Of a stretch of DNA of 64,000 bases, positions 15,944-25,674 are shown piece after piece. The notes beneath the pieces were generated by a model. It saw nothing but the letters and a program-made list of their open reading frames with translations, did no database searches and was not told the DNA's origin. How positions within the stretch are numbered: the stretch's first letter is position 1; each line of letters opens with the position of its first letter. The DNA is taken from contig NZ_CP053908.1 in assembly GCF_013256625.1 (NCBI RefSeq), forward strand, positions 4,154,001 through 4,218,000, written 5' to 3'. The position numbers were made by a program, and so were the translations under genes. The stretch is from Hymenobacter sp. BRD128 (GTDB lineage: Bacteria; Bacteroidota; Bacteroidia; Cytophagales; Hymenobacteraceae).

Positions 15944-17110
15944 ATGGCCGCTAAAACTACTGCGCAACTTACTTCTCTGCTGGCTTCGGCGGCGCTGCTC
16001 GTGGCCGTGGCCTGCCAGAAGCAAACCACCGGCCCCACCCCGGCCAATACCCTGGCCGCGCTGCCCCTCACGGCGCCCGCCCCGGCCGACAACCCCAGCA
16101 CCCCGGCCAAGGCCGACCTGGGCCGGGCGCTGTTCTGGGACCCGGTGCTTTCGGGGGGCAAAGATGTGAGCTGCGCCAGCTGCCACCACCCCGCCACCGG
16201 CTACGCCGATGCCCTCGACCTGGCCATCGGGGAGAATGGCAAAGGGCTGGGGGCGGCCCGCCATTTCCAGTCGCCCAACACTATTCCCTTCGGCCAGCGC
16301 AATAGCCAGACGGTCCTCAACACGGCCTTCAACGGCCTGACCAGCGGCGGCACTATTGACCCGACCCTAGCCAGCATGTTCTGGGACGGCCGGGCGCAGT
16401 CGCTCGAAACCCAGGCCCTGCGGCCCCTCAGCACTCTTGAAGAAATGCGCGGCCACGCCTACGCCGAGGGGCTGGCCCTCGATTCGGCGGTGGCGCGGCT
16501 GCGCCGCATTCCGGCCTACGCGACGCAGTTTCAGGCGGTGTTTGGCGGGGCGCAGCCCGTCACGGCCACTACCCTGAGCCAGGCGCTGGCCTGCTTCGAG
16601 CGCACGCTGGTGGCCACCGACTCGCCGTTCGACCAGTACATGCGCGGCACTACGTCGGCCCTCACCGCTCAGCAAGTGCAAGGCATGCAGGCCTTTGTGC
16701 AAAGTGGCTGCGGCAACTGCCACAGCGGCCCCATGCTCAGCGATTACCAGCTGCACGTGATGGGCGTGGCCGACAACCCCAAAAATGCGGCCTCCGACAC
16801 CGGGGCCAACGGCACCTACGCCTTCCGCACCCCTAGCCTGCGCAACGTAGCCCTCACGGCGCCCTACATGCACAGCGGCACGGTGACTAGCCTGGCGGAC
16901 GTGCTCGATTTCTACGACCCCGGCCCCGGCGGCTCGCGCTCGGCAAACCCCCACGTAGCCACCAACCAGCGCGACGCGCAGTTTCCGGCGCGGGTCACGA
17001 ATAAGCAGGCCATTATTGCTTTTCTCAACTCGCTCACGGCCAGTACTTACGACCGCACCGTGCCGGCCACGGTGCCCAGCGGCCTGCCCGTGGGCGGCAA
17101 TATTCACTAG
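15944..17110 (+). CDS. Di-heme cytochrome c peroxidase (CcpA/MauG family)
   Basis: A 388-residue exported protein. The N-terminus is a signal peptide ending in VAVAC, a possible lipobox (Cys24). Two covalent heme sites are visible: CASCH near residues 76-80 and CGNCH near residues 256-260. Between them lie the family segments DLGRALFWDPVLS, NTAFNGL and FWDGRA, and after the second the TPSLRNVALTAPYMHSG stretch that supplies the distal heme ligand. These enzymes reduce H2O2 in the periplasm with electrons from cytochrome c; some relatives oxidise other substrates, and the sequence cannot separate these. Confidence 0.88.
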   Translation: MAAKTTAQLTSLLASAALLVAVACQKQTTGPTPANTLAALPLTAPAPADNPSTPAKADLGRALFWDPVLSGGKDVSCASCHHPATGYADALDLAIGENGKGLGAARHFQSPNTIPFGQRNSQTVLNTAFNGLTSGGTIDPTLASMFWDGRAQSLETQALRPLSTLEEMRGHAYAEGLALDSAVARLRRIPAYATQFQAVFGGAQPVTATTLSQALACFERTLVATDSPFDQYMRGTTSALTAQQVQGMQAFVQSGCGNCHSGPMLSDYQLHVMGVADNPKNAASDTGANGTYAFRTPSLRNVALTAPYMHSGTVTSLADVLDFYDPGPGGSRSANPHVATNQRDAQFPARVTNKQAIIAFLNSLTASTYDRTVPATVPSGLPVGGNIH

Positions 17111-17138
17111 CCCCGCCGGCGCGGCCGCTAGGGTTGGC

Positions 17139-18278
17139 CTAGCGCATGGTCACCTGCACGGGCTGGCGGGCGGTAATTTCCTCATTGCCCGATTTCAGTA
17201 CCACGTCGCCGGCCCGCAGCTTGCCGAATACCTGCACCTGGCCCGCGTTTTCATCGCCGAGTTGCACATCGACCAGCTCGGTGCGGCCATCGGCCACACG
17301 AATGAGGTAGGTGCGCTCGGCCGTATTGACCACCGCCGACTTGGGCACGAACAAGCTGTTGGCCCGAGCCTGCACCGGCAGGCTAGCCGAGGCGAACATG
17401 CCCGGCTTAAGCTCTTCCTTCGGATTGGGAATATCCAGCTCGACCTGCTCGGAGCGGGTGGCCGCCTGCACGCTGCCCGCCGTGCGGGTCAGCTTGCCCG
17501 TAAACGTGCGCCCCGGAAAGGCCCGCACCGTAAACTGCACCGGGTTACCGTCCTTTATTTGGCCCACGTAGGTCTCGGGCACCGCTACCCGCAAACGTAA
17601 AGGACTCAGTTGCTTAAGCTTGAACAGCGCTGCCCCGCCCTGGCTCACCAGGGCGCCGGGCGCGGCCGTGCGCTCAGTGATAGTGCCGGCGAAGGGCGCG
17701 GTGAGGCGCAAGTAGGCAGCCATTTGAGCGGCGGCGCGGTAGTGGGCGCGGGCGGCCACCACGGCTAGGCTGTCGCTGGCGGCTAGGGTACGGGCCTGGT
17801 CCACGGCCAGCGGCGACACGGCGCCGGCGGTGCGGGCGGTTTGGCGCAGGCGGCGGTAGCTGCCGCGGCTGCCCTGGGCGGTGGCCTCGGCAGCTTTTTG
17901 CTTGCTCAAGGCTTCGTTGAGGGCGGCGGTCAGCTCGGGGGCATCGAGCTCGGCCAGCACCTGGCCGGCGCGCACGTGGTCGCCGATGTCCACGTTCACC
18001 CGGCGCACGTAGGCGCTCACGCGGGGCGTGATGTCGGTTTGGTAAAAGCTTTCCAGCTCGCCGGGCAGGCTCAGCGCCTGGGCCGGCGGGGCCGCCGTGA
18101 CCTGCACGGCAGCGTAGGCAGCCGGTGCGGCCGGGCTAGCGGCGGCCGGCGTTTTCGCGGTGGCCTGCTCGGCATCGCCCGACGAGCCGCAGCCGCTCAG
18201 CAGCAGGGTGGGGGCGGCCAGTAAGGTGGCTAGGGTCAGCAGGCGGGCCGGGCGGAAAGAAAGCGAAAGGCGGGTCAT
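17139..18278 (-). CDS. RND efflux periplasmic adaptor (membrane fusion protein)
   Basis: A lipoprotein of 379 residues; the signal peptide ends at the lipobox LLLSGC. The body is a typical HlyD/AcrA-type adaptor: barrel-sandwich half ITPRVSAYVRRVNVDIGDHV then RAGQVLAELDAPEL, a helical hairpin, the return half APFAGTITERTAAPGALVSQ, and a beta-barrel domain with VRAFPGRTFTGKLTRTAG. It should link the RND pump upstream in the same operon to the TolC-type channel. The ATG at 18278 follows the pump stop by 27 bp; an in-frame GTG at 18287 is less likely. Confidence 0.88.
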   Translation of the reverse strand: MTRLSLSFRPARLLTLATLLAAPTLLLSGCGSSGDAEQATAKTPAAASPAAPAAYAAVQVTAAPPAQALSLPGELESFYQTDITPRVSAYVRRVNVDIGDHVRAGQVLAELDAPELTAALNEALSKQKAAEATAQGSRGSYRRLRQTARTAGAVSPLAVDQARTLAASDSLAVVAARAHYRAAAQMAAYLRLTAPFAGTITERTAAPGALVSQGGAALFKLKQLSPLRLRVAVPETYVGQIKDGNPVQFTVRAFPGRTFTGKLTRTAGSVQAATRSEQVELDIPNPKEELKPGMFASASLPVQARANSLFVPKSAVVNTAERTYLIRVADGRTELVDVQLGDENAGQVQVFGKLRAGDVVLKSGNEEITARQPVQVTMR

Positions 18279-18305
18279 GGGTACCAAAAGTCAGCAAAAG
18301 AAAAA

Positions 18306-21300
18306 TTAAGCCAGCACCGGCTCGGTCAGCGGGCGCTCGGCCGCGGGGGCCGCCGCGTGGTCGTAGTCGGCGCTTTCGGGGTCGTCGGGGTCGAGCGAGA
18401 CGGACACGAAGCTGGTTTTGCGCTGCACGGCCGCAAATACCACCGGCAGCACCAGCAGCGCGGCCACCGTGGAGGCGAGCAGGCCCCCAATCACGGCGCG
18501 GCCCAGCGGGGCGGTTTGCTCGCCGCTTTCGCCCAGGCCGCTCGCCATTGGCAGCATACCGGCAATCATGGCAATCGAAGTCATCAGGATGGGGCGCAGG
18601 CGGGCGGCGCCGGCCAGGCGGGCGGCGGCCGTGGCGTCGCGGTAGCGCAGGCGCAGGCTCTCGGCGTTGGTCACAACCAGCACGGCATTGGCCACCGACA
18701 CGCCCACCGACATGATGATGCCCATGTACGATTGCAGGTTCAGCGTCTGGCCCGTGGCGAGCAGCAGCAGCAGCGAGCCCGCCAGCACCGCCGGCACCGT
18801 CACGAGCACCACGCCTGCTACTTTCAGCGATTGATAATTGGCTGCTAATAGCAGGAAAATCACTACGATGGCTAGCCCCAGGCCGGTTTGCAGGCTGCTC
18901 AGGGTTTCTTCGAGCAGCTTGGCTAGGCCCCGCACCTGCACCACCGAGCCCTTGGGCGGCGCGCCCACTTCCCGGAGGGCTTTTTGCACGGCGCGGGTGG
19001 CGGTGCCCAGGTCCTGCTTGTTGATGTTGGCCGACACCGTGACGATGCGGCGCGGCCCGATGCGGTCGTATTCGCCGGGCACGGTGGCCGTGCGCAGCGT
19101 GGCCACGTCGCCCAGGGTGGGGTGCGCCTGGCCCGGCACCAGCGGAATGCCCCGCATGTCGTTCTCGGTTTTCATATCCTGCGAGGCCAGCTGCACCTGC
19201 ACCTGATAGGCAAAGCCCTTGCTTTGGTCGAGCCACAAGTTCTTGGCCGTGAAGCGGCTAGAGGAAGTGGCGGCTACCAGCGACTTGGCAATCTGGTCGG
19301 GCGTAAGGCCAAACTGCGCGGCCCGGCCGCGGTCTACCGTAATCTGCACCGTGGGATAGCTCAGGGGTTGATTCACGCGGATGTCGCGCAGGTAGGCAAT
19401 CTGCCGGAGCCTAGCCACCAGTTTGTCAGCGTAGGCTTTGCCGTCGGCTAGGCTTTTGCCGGCCACCAGTACCTCGATGGGCGTTTGGGCGCCCTGGCTC
19501 ATAATCTTGTCAGTCAGCTCGATGGGCTCGAAGCTGAGCTGCACGTCGGGCACCTGCCGGGCCACTGCCTGCCTTATTTTGTCTTTCAGCGCGTCGAGGT
19601 TCTGCACCTTGTAGTCCTCGGCCAGGTTCACCTGCAAGTCGGCCTCGTTGGGGCCGGCGTTAAAGACGTAGAGCGCGCTCGTGCCATACGAGCTAGGCGT
19701 CATGCCCACGAAGGCCGAGGTGATGGCCACGTTCTGCGGCCCCACGATGTCCTGAATAACCTTGATAATCTGCTTGGTACGGTCTTCGGTGCGCTCGATG
19801 CGCAGCCCCTCGGGCGCCACGATGCGCACCTGAAACTGCTTGGAGTGCGTGATTTTAGGCATCATATCCTGCCCGATAAAGTAGAAGCAGGTACCAATTA
19901 CCACGGCGCACACCACGCCATACACGCTAGCCACCAGCGCCCGGTGGCGCAGCAGCCGGTCGAGCAGGCCCAGGTAGCGCAGCTTCACCCGCTCGAAGCC
20001 GGTGACTTTTTCGGGGTGGTGCGCCTCGTAGGTTTCCTGGGCCGCATCGCGCGGCTCGCTCAGGTCGGGCAGCAGGCTCAGCTCGTGCGGGCTAGGGTGG
20101 GCGTGGCCCTTCAGCCACCAGTTGGCCACCACCGGCACGAAGCTCTGCGAGAGGATATACGACACGATAATCGAGAAGCCCACCGACAGCGAGAGCGGAA
20201 TAAACATGCCGCGCGGCACCCCGCTCATGAGGAACGCCGGCGCAAACACGGCCAGAATGCTGAGCGTGATGAGCAGCAGCGGAAACGATACTTCCTGGCT
20301 GGCATCGAGGATGGCCCGGGCCTTGGGCTTGCCCATTTCCAGGTGCTGGTGAATGTTCTCAATCACGACCGTGGCCTGGTCCACGAGGATGCCAATGGCC
20401 AGCGACAGCCCCGAGAGCGTCATTAGATTAATGGTCTGGCCGAAGAGCTGGAGCAGCAGAATGGCCGACAGAATGGACGCCGGAATAGTCAGAATCACGA
20501 TGAGCGACGAGCGCAAATCGCCCAGAAACAGCAGTACCACCAGGCCCGTGAGTAGCGCCCCCAGCCCCCCCTCGAAGGCTAGGCTGTGCACGGCCTGGGT
20601 CACGTACACCGACTGGTCGAACTCGTAGCTGAGCTGGATAGTGGAGGGCAGCAGGGCGCGCATTTCGGGCAGCTTGGCCTTGAGGGCGCTCACCACGCTC
20701 ATGGTAGAGGCATCGGCCGACTTCGTGACGGGGATGTACACCGAGCGCTTGCCGTTGATGAGCGCGTAGCCCACCGGAATGTCGGTGCCGTCCTCAACCG
20801 TAGCAATGTCGTGGATAAACACCGTGGGCCCGACGCCCTGGCGCAGCGGAATGTTCAGAAAATCAGGTACCTTGTCGAGCACCGTGTTGCTAGGGGTCAT
20901 CACCATGTAGTCGCCCATACCCACGGCCCCGGCCGGCGACACCTGGTTGTTTTTGACAATAGCCGAAACTACCTCGTCGGGCGTGAGGGCGTAGCTTTTC
21001 ATCTTCGCGGGGTCGACGCGCACCACCACCGTGCGCTCGTTGCCGCCGAAGGGCGGCGGGGCCGAAGCGCCCGGAATCTGCGAAAACAGCGGCCGGATTT
21101 TGGTCGAGGCCAAATCCTGCATCTGCCCCAGCGAAGCCGACGAACTGCTAAACACCAGCTCGCCCACCGGCAGCGACGAGGCATCGAAGCGCACCACCGT
21201 GGGCGGCACCGAGCCGGGCGGCAGGTAGCTCATCACGCGGCTCACCTGGCTAGCCACCTCGCCGGCGGCCTGGGCCATGTTCACGTCTTCGTAGAAGGTG

Positions 21301-21572
21301 CACTTGACCAGGCACAGGCCCTGGATGTTCTTCACTTCCACATCCTTAATGCCCGACACGTAGAGCATCTGGTTCTGGTAGCGCGTGGCAATGAAGCCCT
21401 CCATCTGGCCCGGCGTCATGCCGCCGTAGGGCTGCGCGATGTAGATGGTAGGCAGGTTGAGCCGCGGAAAAATATCGACCGGAATGCGCCCCAGCGCCAG
21501 CCCCGCAAAGACGAGTACGCCGAGCAGGGCCACGATAACGGCAATGGGTTTGGCAAGGGCAGCTTTGAGCAT
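18306..21572 (-). CDS. RND efflux pump, inner-membrane transporter
   Basis: A 1088-residue AcrB/HAE-type transporter, close to the family's usual length. It has the start LKAALAKPIAVIVALLGVLV, the first periplasmic loop with VEVKNIQGLCLVKCTFYEDV, the TM4 segment LSLAIGILVDQATVVIENI with the proton-relay Asp, a second periplasmic loop, and a mirrored C-terminal set of TM helices (SYMGIIMSVGVSVANAVLVV). Substrate class cannot be read; the pairing with a MecA/HlyD-like adaptor is compatible with drug or organic efflux. The gene is separated from the tolC gene of its operon by an IS630 element, which may alter its expression. Confidence 0.9.
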   Translation of the reverse strand: MLKAALAKPIAVIVALLGVLVFAGLALGRIPVDIFPRLNLPTIYIAQPYGGMTPGQMEGFIATRYQNQMLYVSGIKDVEVKNIQGLCLVKCTFYEDVNMAQAAGEVASQVSRVMSYLPPGSVPPTVVRFDASSLPVGELVFSSSSASLGQMQDLASTKIRPLFSQIPGASAPPPFGGNERTVVVRVDPAKMKSYALTPDEVVSAIVKNNQVSPAGAVGMGDYMVMTPSNTVLDKVPDFLNIPLRQGVGPTVFIHDIATVEDGTDIPVGYALINGKRSVYIPVTKSADASTMSVVSALKAKLPEMRALLPSTIQLSYEFDQSVYVTQAVHSLAFEGGLGALLTGLVVLLFLGDLRSSLIVILTIPASILSAILLLQLFGQTINLMTLSGLSLAIGILVDQATVVIENIHQHLEMGKPKARAILDASQEVSFPLLLITLSILAVFAPAFLMSGVPRGMFIPLSLSVGFSIIVSYILSQSFVPVVANWWLKGHAHPSPHELSLLPDLSEPRDAAQETYEAHHPEKVTGFERVKLRYLGLLDRLLRHRALVASVYGVVCAVVIGTCFYFIGQDMMPKITHSKQFQVRIVAPEGLRIERTEDRTKQIIKVIQDIVGPQNVAITSAFVGMTPSSYGTSALYVFNAGPNEADLQVNLAEDYKVQNLDALKDKIRQAVARQVPDVQLSFEPIELTDKIMSQGAQTPIEVLVAGKSLADGKAYADKLVARLRQIAYLRDIRVNQPLSYPTVQITVDRGRAAQFGLTPDQIAKSLVAATSSSRFTAKNLWLDQSKGFAYQVQVQLASQDMKTENDMRGIPLVPGQAHPTLGDVATLRTATVPGEYDRIGPRRIVTVSANINKQDLGTATRAVQKALREVGAPPKGSVVQVRGLAKLLEETLSSLQTGLGLAIVVIFLLLAANYQSLKVAGVVLVTVPAVLAGSLLLLLATGQTLNLQSYMGIIMSVGVSVANAVLVVTNAESLRLRYRDATAAARLAGAARLRPILMTSIAMIAGMLPMASGLGESGEQTAPLGRAVIGGLLASTVAALLVLPVVFAAVQRKTSFVSVSLDPDDPESADYDHAAAPAAERPLTEPVLA

Positions 21573-21610
21573 ATTTTTAAGCCGTTAGCTTCTTTAAACT
21601 AAAAATCGTC

Positions 21611-21636
21611 CGTCATGCTGCGCTTGTCGAAGCATC
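21611..21636 (+). repeat. Left arm of REP-like palindrome split by IS630
   Basis: Starts CGTCATGCTGCGCTTGTCGA and continues to GAAGCATC. The right arm, at 22698-22723, is its reverse complement with three mismatches. The insertion sequence lies between the arms. The same palindrome core occurs intact at 57932-58032. Confidence 0.75.
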
Positions 21637-21666
21637 TTGGTCGCTTCGTTGCTATAGGCATGATTA

Positions 21667-22683
21667 GAGCAAATTCGTAATCAATGTACATGATAGCCGC
21701 AGTGGTGAAACCAATTTATGGCGTCTTCTTGGCTAATCCAGTCCAGGGCGGCCCGCAAGGCGGCCGTCAGGGCCTCGCGGGTGCGGGCCTGGGCGGTGCG
21801 CAGGCTGGTTTTGAGCTTGCTGAAGGCCAGTTCCACCGGGGTGAAGTCAGGCGAGTACGGCGGTAAAAACAAGAGCCGGGCCCCGCGTTTTTCCACCAGC
21901 TCGGCCAGGCCGGCGGCCTTATGAACGCGCAGATTGTCGAGCACGACGACATCGCCGGGCACCAGCGTGGGACCGAGCACCTGGTCGAGGTAGACGGCAA
22001 AGCTGGCCGCGTTGACCGCCCCATCCAGTTCCATGACCGCCGCAATGCCCTGCGCCGTCAGGGCCGCAATCACCGTCACATTCGGGCCGTTGTGTAAGGG
22101 CACGGCCTGGTTCACCCGCTGGCCGCCCACGGCCCGGCCGTAGCGCCGCGTGTAGGTCAGGTTGACGCCGGTTTCGTCCACGAATTTGAAGCGGGCCGCA
22201 TCGTGGTCCGGCAGCGCTTCGAGGAAGGCGCGGCGCAGCTGCTTCACCCGTTCGGTGTCGCGCTCGGCGGCGTGGACGCTCTTTTTTTGCGCCGCAAATC
22301 CAGCGCCTGCAAGCCCTGCCAGACCGTGGTGCGGCCCACCGCCGGCCCGCCGCTGGCGGCTAACTGCACGCGCAACTCGTCGAGCGTGGCGTCGGGCTGC
22401 TGGCCCACGCAGGCGGCCAACTGGGTGCGAGCCGCCGCGTCGAGCAGCGGGGACGGACCGCCCCGGTGGGGCAGCGCAGCCAGCGAGCCGCTCGTGCGCT
22501 GGCGCTTGAGCAGCTTGTTGACGAAGGAAAGCGACACGCTAAACCGGGCGGCGACCTGGCCCAGGGAACTGTCCCCCGAGGCACAGGCTGCTGCTATCCG
22601 TTCGCGTAAATCAGCTGAGTACGGTTTCATGCTGCAAAGAAACCATCGCCTGTATACTGTATACACTGACTACGAAACCACTC
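21667..22683 (-). mobile_element. IS630-family insertion sequence, 1017 bp
   Basis: The element is bounded by imperfect 22-bp terminal inverted repeats: 21667-21688 (GAGCAAATTCGTAATCAATG...) and the complement of 22662-22683 (GAGTGGTTTCGTAGTCAGTG...), 16 of 22 identical. It is flanked on both sides by TA (21665-21666 and 22684-22685), the target duplication of the IS630/Tc1 group. It carries one transposase in two overlapping frames. It has inserted between the arms of a REP-like palindrome in the gap between the tolC and RND genes. Confidence 0.85.
21681..22630 (-). CDS. IS630-family transposase, made by -1 frameshift
   Basis: The first frame starts at the ATG at 22630 (MKPYSADLRERIAAACASGD) and encodes a helix-turn-helix domain with VAARFSVSLSFVNKLLKRQ. 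The second frame ends at 21681 and encodes the DDE catalytic core: FVDETG, VVLDNLRVHK and PDFTPVELAFSK, a DD34E arrangement. The frames join at an A7 run (22282-22288 on the complement): slipping back one base there gives RRKKKSVHAAERDTERVKQL and continuous homology, about 316 residues. Programmed slippage on an A-run is known in this family. The stop codon lies inside the left terminal repeat. Both frames look intact, so the element may be active. Confidence 0.85.
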
Positions 22684-22697
22684 TAGTAAGCAGTAGA

Positions 22698-22723
22698 GCT
22701 GCTTCGACAAGCGCAGCAGGACG
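22698..22723 (+). repeat. Right arm of REP-like palindrome split by IS630
   Basis: Starts GCTGCTTCGACAAGCGCAGC and ends GGACG; it pairs with 21611-21636. Removing the IS and one TA restores a palindrome of about 95 bp between the tolC and RND genes. Confidence 0.75.
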
Positions 22724-22745
22724 TTCTGCTTACTCTCAATCCGCT

Positions 22746-24179
22746 TTACAATTGTCCCAGCAGCCCGCCGAGGTTGCCGCCGGCGGCGCCTTGCAGCAGC
22801 ACGGCGCGCCAGAGGTTGTTGGTGGCCAGGGCCTGGTCGGTTTCGGCGCGGTTGAGCACTTCGGTGGCCTGGGTGAGCACGAGCAGGTTGTCGAGGCCGG
22901 CGTCGTAGCGGGCGCGGGCGGCGGTGTAGGCCTGGCGGGCGGCGGCTAGCTGGGTGGGGGCGGCCAGGGCGGTTTGCTGGGCCAGCTCGACTTGCAGGCG
23001 GGCGTTTTGCAGTTGAGTTTCGAGCTGCAGGGCCTGCTGGTCGTAGTCGGCGCGGGCCTGCTCGGTGCGCAGGCGCTGGGCCTGCACGGCCCGCCCAGTG
23101 TGAATAAGCTCGGTGGCTCGCCAGGTGAGCGTGGCCCCCAGCAAGTAGTTGTAGGCCTTGAAAGGCAGCCCCGCGCCCGGCGACGAGTCAATGACAAAAT
23201 TGCCCTGGTCATCGACGCGGTCGCGCACGCCCGAGCCCCGGCCCCAGGTCGAGGCTAGCAGGTTGAGGCTGGGGCGCTTGTTAGTATTCAGCAAAGAAGC
23301 CTGGGCCTGGCTGGCCACAATACGCTGGCGGTAAACGCGCAGCAGCGGGTTGGTGGCGCGGGCCGTGTCGGCCGGGCTGGCGCCCGCTAGGGGCAGGCGC
23401 GAGTAGAATTGCATCGAATCGAGCTGCACTTCCTGGGTGGGCTGGCCCAGCAAGCCGGCCAGGCGGGTGCGCTGCGTGCGGGCCTGCTGCTGCGCGGCCA
23501 GCACTTGCAGCTGGGCGCGGGCCAGCTCGGCATTGGCCGTGGAGGAGTCGATGCCCGGCCGAATGCCCGAGCGCCCCCCGGCCCGAATGACGCGCGCCAG
23601 CTGCTGGGCCCTAGCCAAATTGGCCCGCTGCAAAGCCACGGCTTTTTCGGCCCCCAGCGCCAGCAGGTAGGCATCGGCCACCTGCGCCTGGTACTCGAAC
23701 ACGGCCTGGTCGTAGTCGGCCTGGGCGGCCGACACGGCGGCTGCCGAGCGGTTTTCGCTGGCCCGGTAGCGCCCAAACGTCACGGCCGGCCACTCAATGG
23801 CCAGCACCCCGAGGCTGGAAAAATTGGTGCGCCCGTCGGGCCCCGTCGCTTTCACCGCGCCCGACTCCGAAAAGGCGACGCCCGGCAAGTAGGCCCCGCG
23901 CACTTGGTTGGCGGTGGCATTGAGGGCCTGCGCCTGCGCCGTTACCTGCGGCAAAAAGGTAGCGCGGTTGGTAAGCACATCGGCCTCGGCGGCCCGCACC
24001 GCAGCTTGCCGGCTGCGCAGGGCGGGGTAATTGGCCTGCGCCACCCGCAAAGCCTGGGGCAAGGTGAGCGGCCGGGGCAGCTGGGCCAGCTCGCGGGGCT
24101 GTTGCGCCCAGGCCGCGCCGCCGCTGGCACCCAGCAGCAGGCCTAGCCAGCTCAGGCAAAAGAGGATTCTCAGCTTCAT
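22746..24179 (-). CDS. TolC-family outer-membrane efflux protein
   Basis: A 477-residue exported protein. Signal peptide cleaved near residue 25 (GGAAWAQQ). The mature part is helix- and Gln/Ala-rich with two related halves, each with the TolC-type pattern: LTLPQALRVAQANYPALRS at the start, the paired helices around RYRASENRSAAAVSAAQADY, and the second-half AARQAYTAARARYDAGLDNL. It would be the outer-membrane exit duct for the RND pump encoded downstream. The start is 23 bp after the sensor kinase stop, so regulator, kinase and tolC share a transcript. Confidence 0.88.
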   Translation of the reverse strand: MKLRILFCLSWLGLLLGASGGAAWAQQPRELAQLPRPLTLPQALRVAQANYPALRSRQAAVRAAEADVLTNRATFLPQVTAQAQALNATANQVRGAYLPGVAFSESGAVKATGPDGRTNFSSLGVLAIEWPAVTFGRYRASENRSAAAVSAAQADYDQAVFEYQAQVADAYLLALGAEKAVALQRANLARAQQLARVIRAGGRSGIRPGIDSSTANAELARAQLQVLAAQQQARTQRTRLAGLLGQPTQEVQLDSMQFYSRLPLAGASPADTARATNPLLRVYRQRIVASQAQASLLNTNKRPSLNLLASTWGRGSGVRDRVDDQGNFVIDSSPGAGLPFKAYNYLLGATLTWRATELIHTGRAVQAQRLRTEQARADYDQQALQLETQLQNARLQVELAQQTALAAPTQLAAARQAYTAARARYDAGLDNLLVLTQATEVLNRAETDQALATNNLWRAVLLQGAAGGNLGGLLGQL

Positions 24180-24202
24180 GCCGCAAACCTCCGGGGGCGG
24201 TA

Positions 24203-25662
24203 TTAGACTGGAATTAAGACGGAATTAGAAGTTATTAGAAGGGGATGTTTGGGGACTGCTGGGTTTCCCTCCGCGGGCGCCTCACCCCTAGCCAGCGGCA
24301 GCCCTACCTCGGCGCTGGTGCCGCCGCCCGGCCGGGGGCGCAGGTGCAGCGTGCCGCCGTGCTGCTGGATGATGCGCCGCGCCAGCGTGAGGCCGATACC
24401 GAAGCCCGGCACGTCGGCCGGCACGTCGCGGCCCCGCGTCAGAGGCTCAAATAGGCGCTCGGCTTCGTCGGGCCGGATGCCGGGGCCCCGGTCTTCGATG
24501 CGGATGCGCACGGCGGTTTCGGTGTTCATTTCCAGGTGCACTTCTACGGGCTGGCCGCTGGAGTACTTCGCGGCGTTGTCGAGCAGGTTGCCCAGGGCGG
24601 TGCGCAGCAGCGTGGCGTGGCCGAGCAGGGTAGGGGCGTGCTGCTGCTGCTGCACGCCCTCGCTCAGGTCGAAGTTCAGGGCCTGGCCGGGGTGCTGGCG
24701 CTGGGCCATGCTTACTACGTCGAGCAGCACGTCCACCACATCGAGCGGGGCGGTGGGTAGAGCCGGGTCGGGGCCGTCGAGGCGGGCCAGGTAGAGCAGG
24801 CCGTTGGTGAGGGCCGTGAGGCGGTCCAGCTCCTGCACGGCCCGGCCCAGCCCCACGCGCAGGCTAGCCGCATCCTGGTCGTAGGCCAGCGAGGTTTCGA
24901 GCCAGCCCTTGAGGGTAGTAAGTGGCGTGCGCAGCTCGTGCGAGGCGTGGGCGATAAAGGCGCTCTGGCTTTCGGCCAGCGTTTCCTGCCGGGCCAGCAG
25001 CTCATTGAAGGCCAGCGCGAGCTGCCCCACCTCGTCGTGGGCATTGGCCGGGCGCAGCCGAAAGCCCGTGGCGCCCGCCCGCGGGATGCGCAGCTGCCCG
25101 ATGATGAGCGTGAGCGGGGCCAGGGCCCGCACCGCAAACAGCCACCCCAGCGCCCCACCACTACCACCGCGCCCAAGATGCCCAGCCCCAGCGCCTGCCG
25201 CAGGCGCTGCAATTGGTCGTAGCCCTGCTGGTCGTAGGCCGTTACCACGGCCACGTACTGCCCCGGTTCGCCGCGCCGCCGAAACGCCAGCGCCACGCCC
25301 TCCTTGCGCTGGCTGTGGCCGGGGCTAGGGTAAGTAAAAGCCAGCGAATCCTGCGCCCGTACCTGCGCCAGCCAAGCCGCCGCCGGCTGGAAATCAAGGC
25401 CTGGCCCCACCGCGAACACCCGCTGGCCGGTGGGCGCATACACGTACTCGGCCTGTTCGGGCAGCGAGGCCAGCATGGCCCCGGCGGCCGAGTCGCCCAG
25501 CGCCAGCACCTGCTGGGTGAGGGCCGCCTTGTGGGTCAGGCGCTCGGCAAAGCTCTGGGCGCGGAAGCGCGCCGTGCTCGCGTACACGTAGCCGGCCAGG
25601 GCCAGCAGCAGCCCGATGGCCAGGGCCGCAAACCAGAGCAAGAGCTTATGTTTAATCTGCAT
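24203..25662 (-). CDS. Sensor histidine kinase of the efflux operon, frameshifted at a G4 run
   Basis: The first frame (from 25662) gives an N-terminal membrane helix (KLLLWFAALAIGLLLALAGY), a periplasmic sensor region and the start of a second membrane helix (GILGAVVVV). The frame then breaks at the G4 run 25153-25156 (complement). The next frame, ending at 24203, gives HAMP-like sequence, the H-box FIAHASHELRTPLTTLKGW, N-box LGNLLDNAAKYSSG, and G-boxes DRGPGI and GFGIGLTLARRII. One extra G restores VVGALGWLFAVRALAPL and a kinase of about 486 residues. The regulator gene is 12 bp upstream and tolC 23 bp downstream, so it probably senses an efflux substrate or envelope stress. Confidence 0.85.
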
Positions 25663-25674
25663 GGCTAGGCCGGC

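Noticed and set aside
18136..19236. 366-codon minus-strand frame overlapping the RND pump
   Set aside because: Out-of-frame reading of the pump gene; composition of Arg/Pro/Gly typical of shadows.
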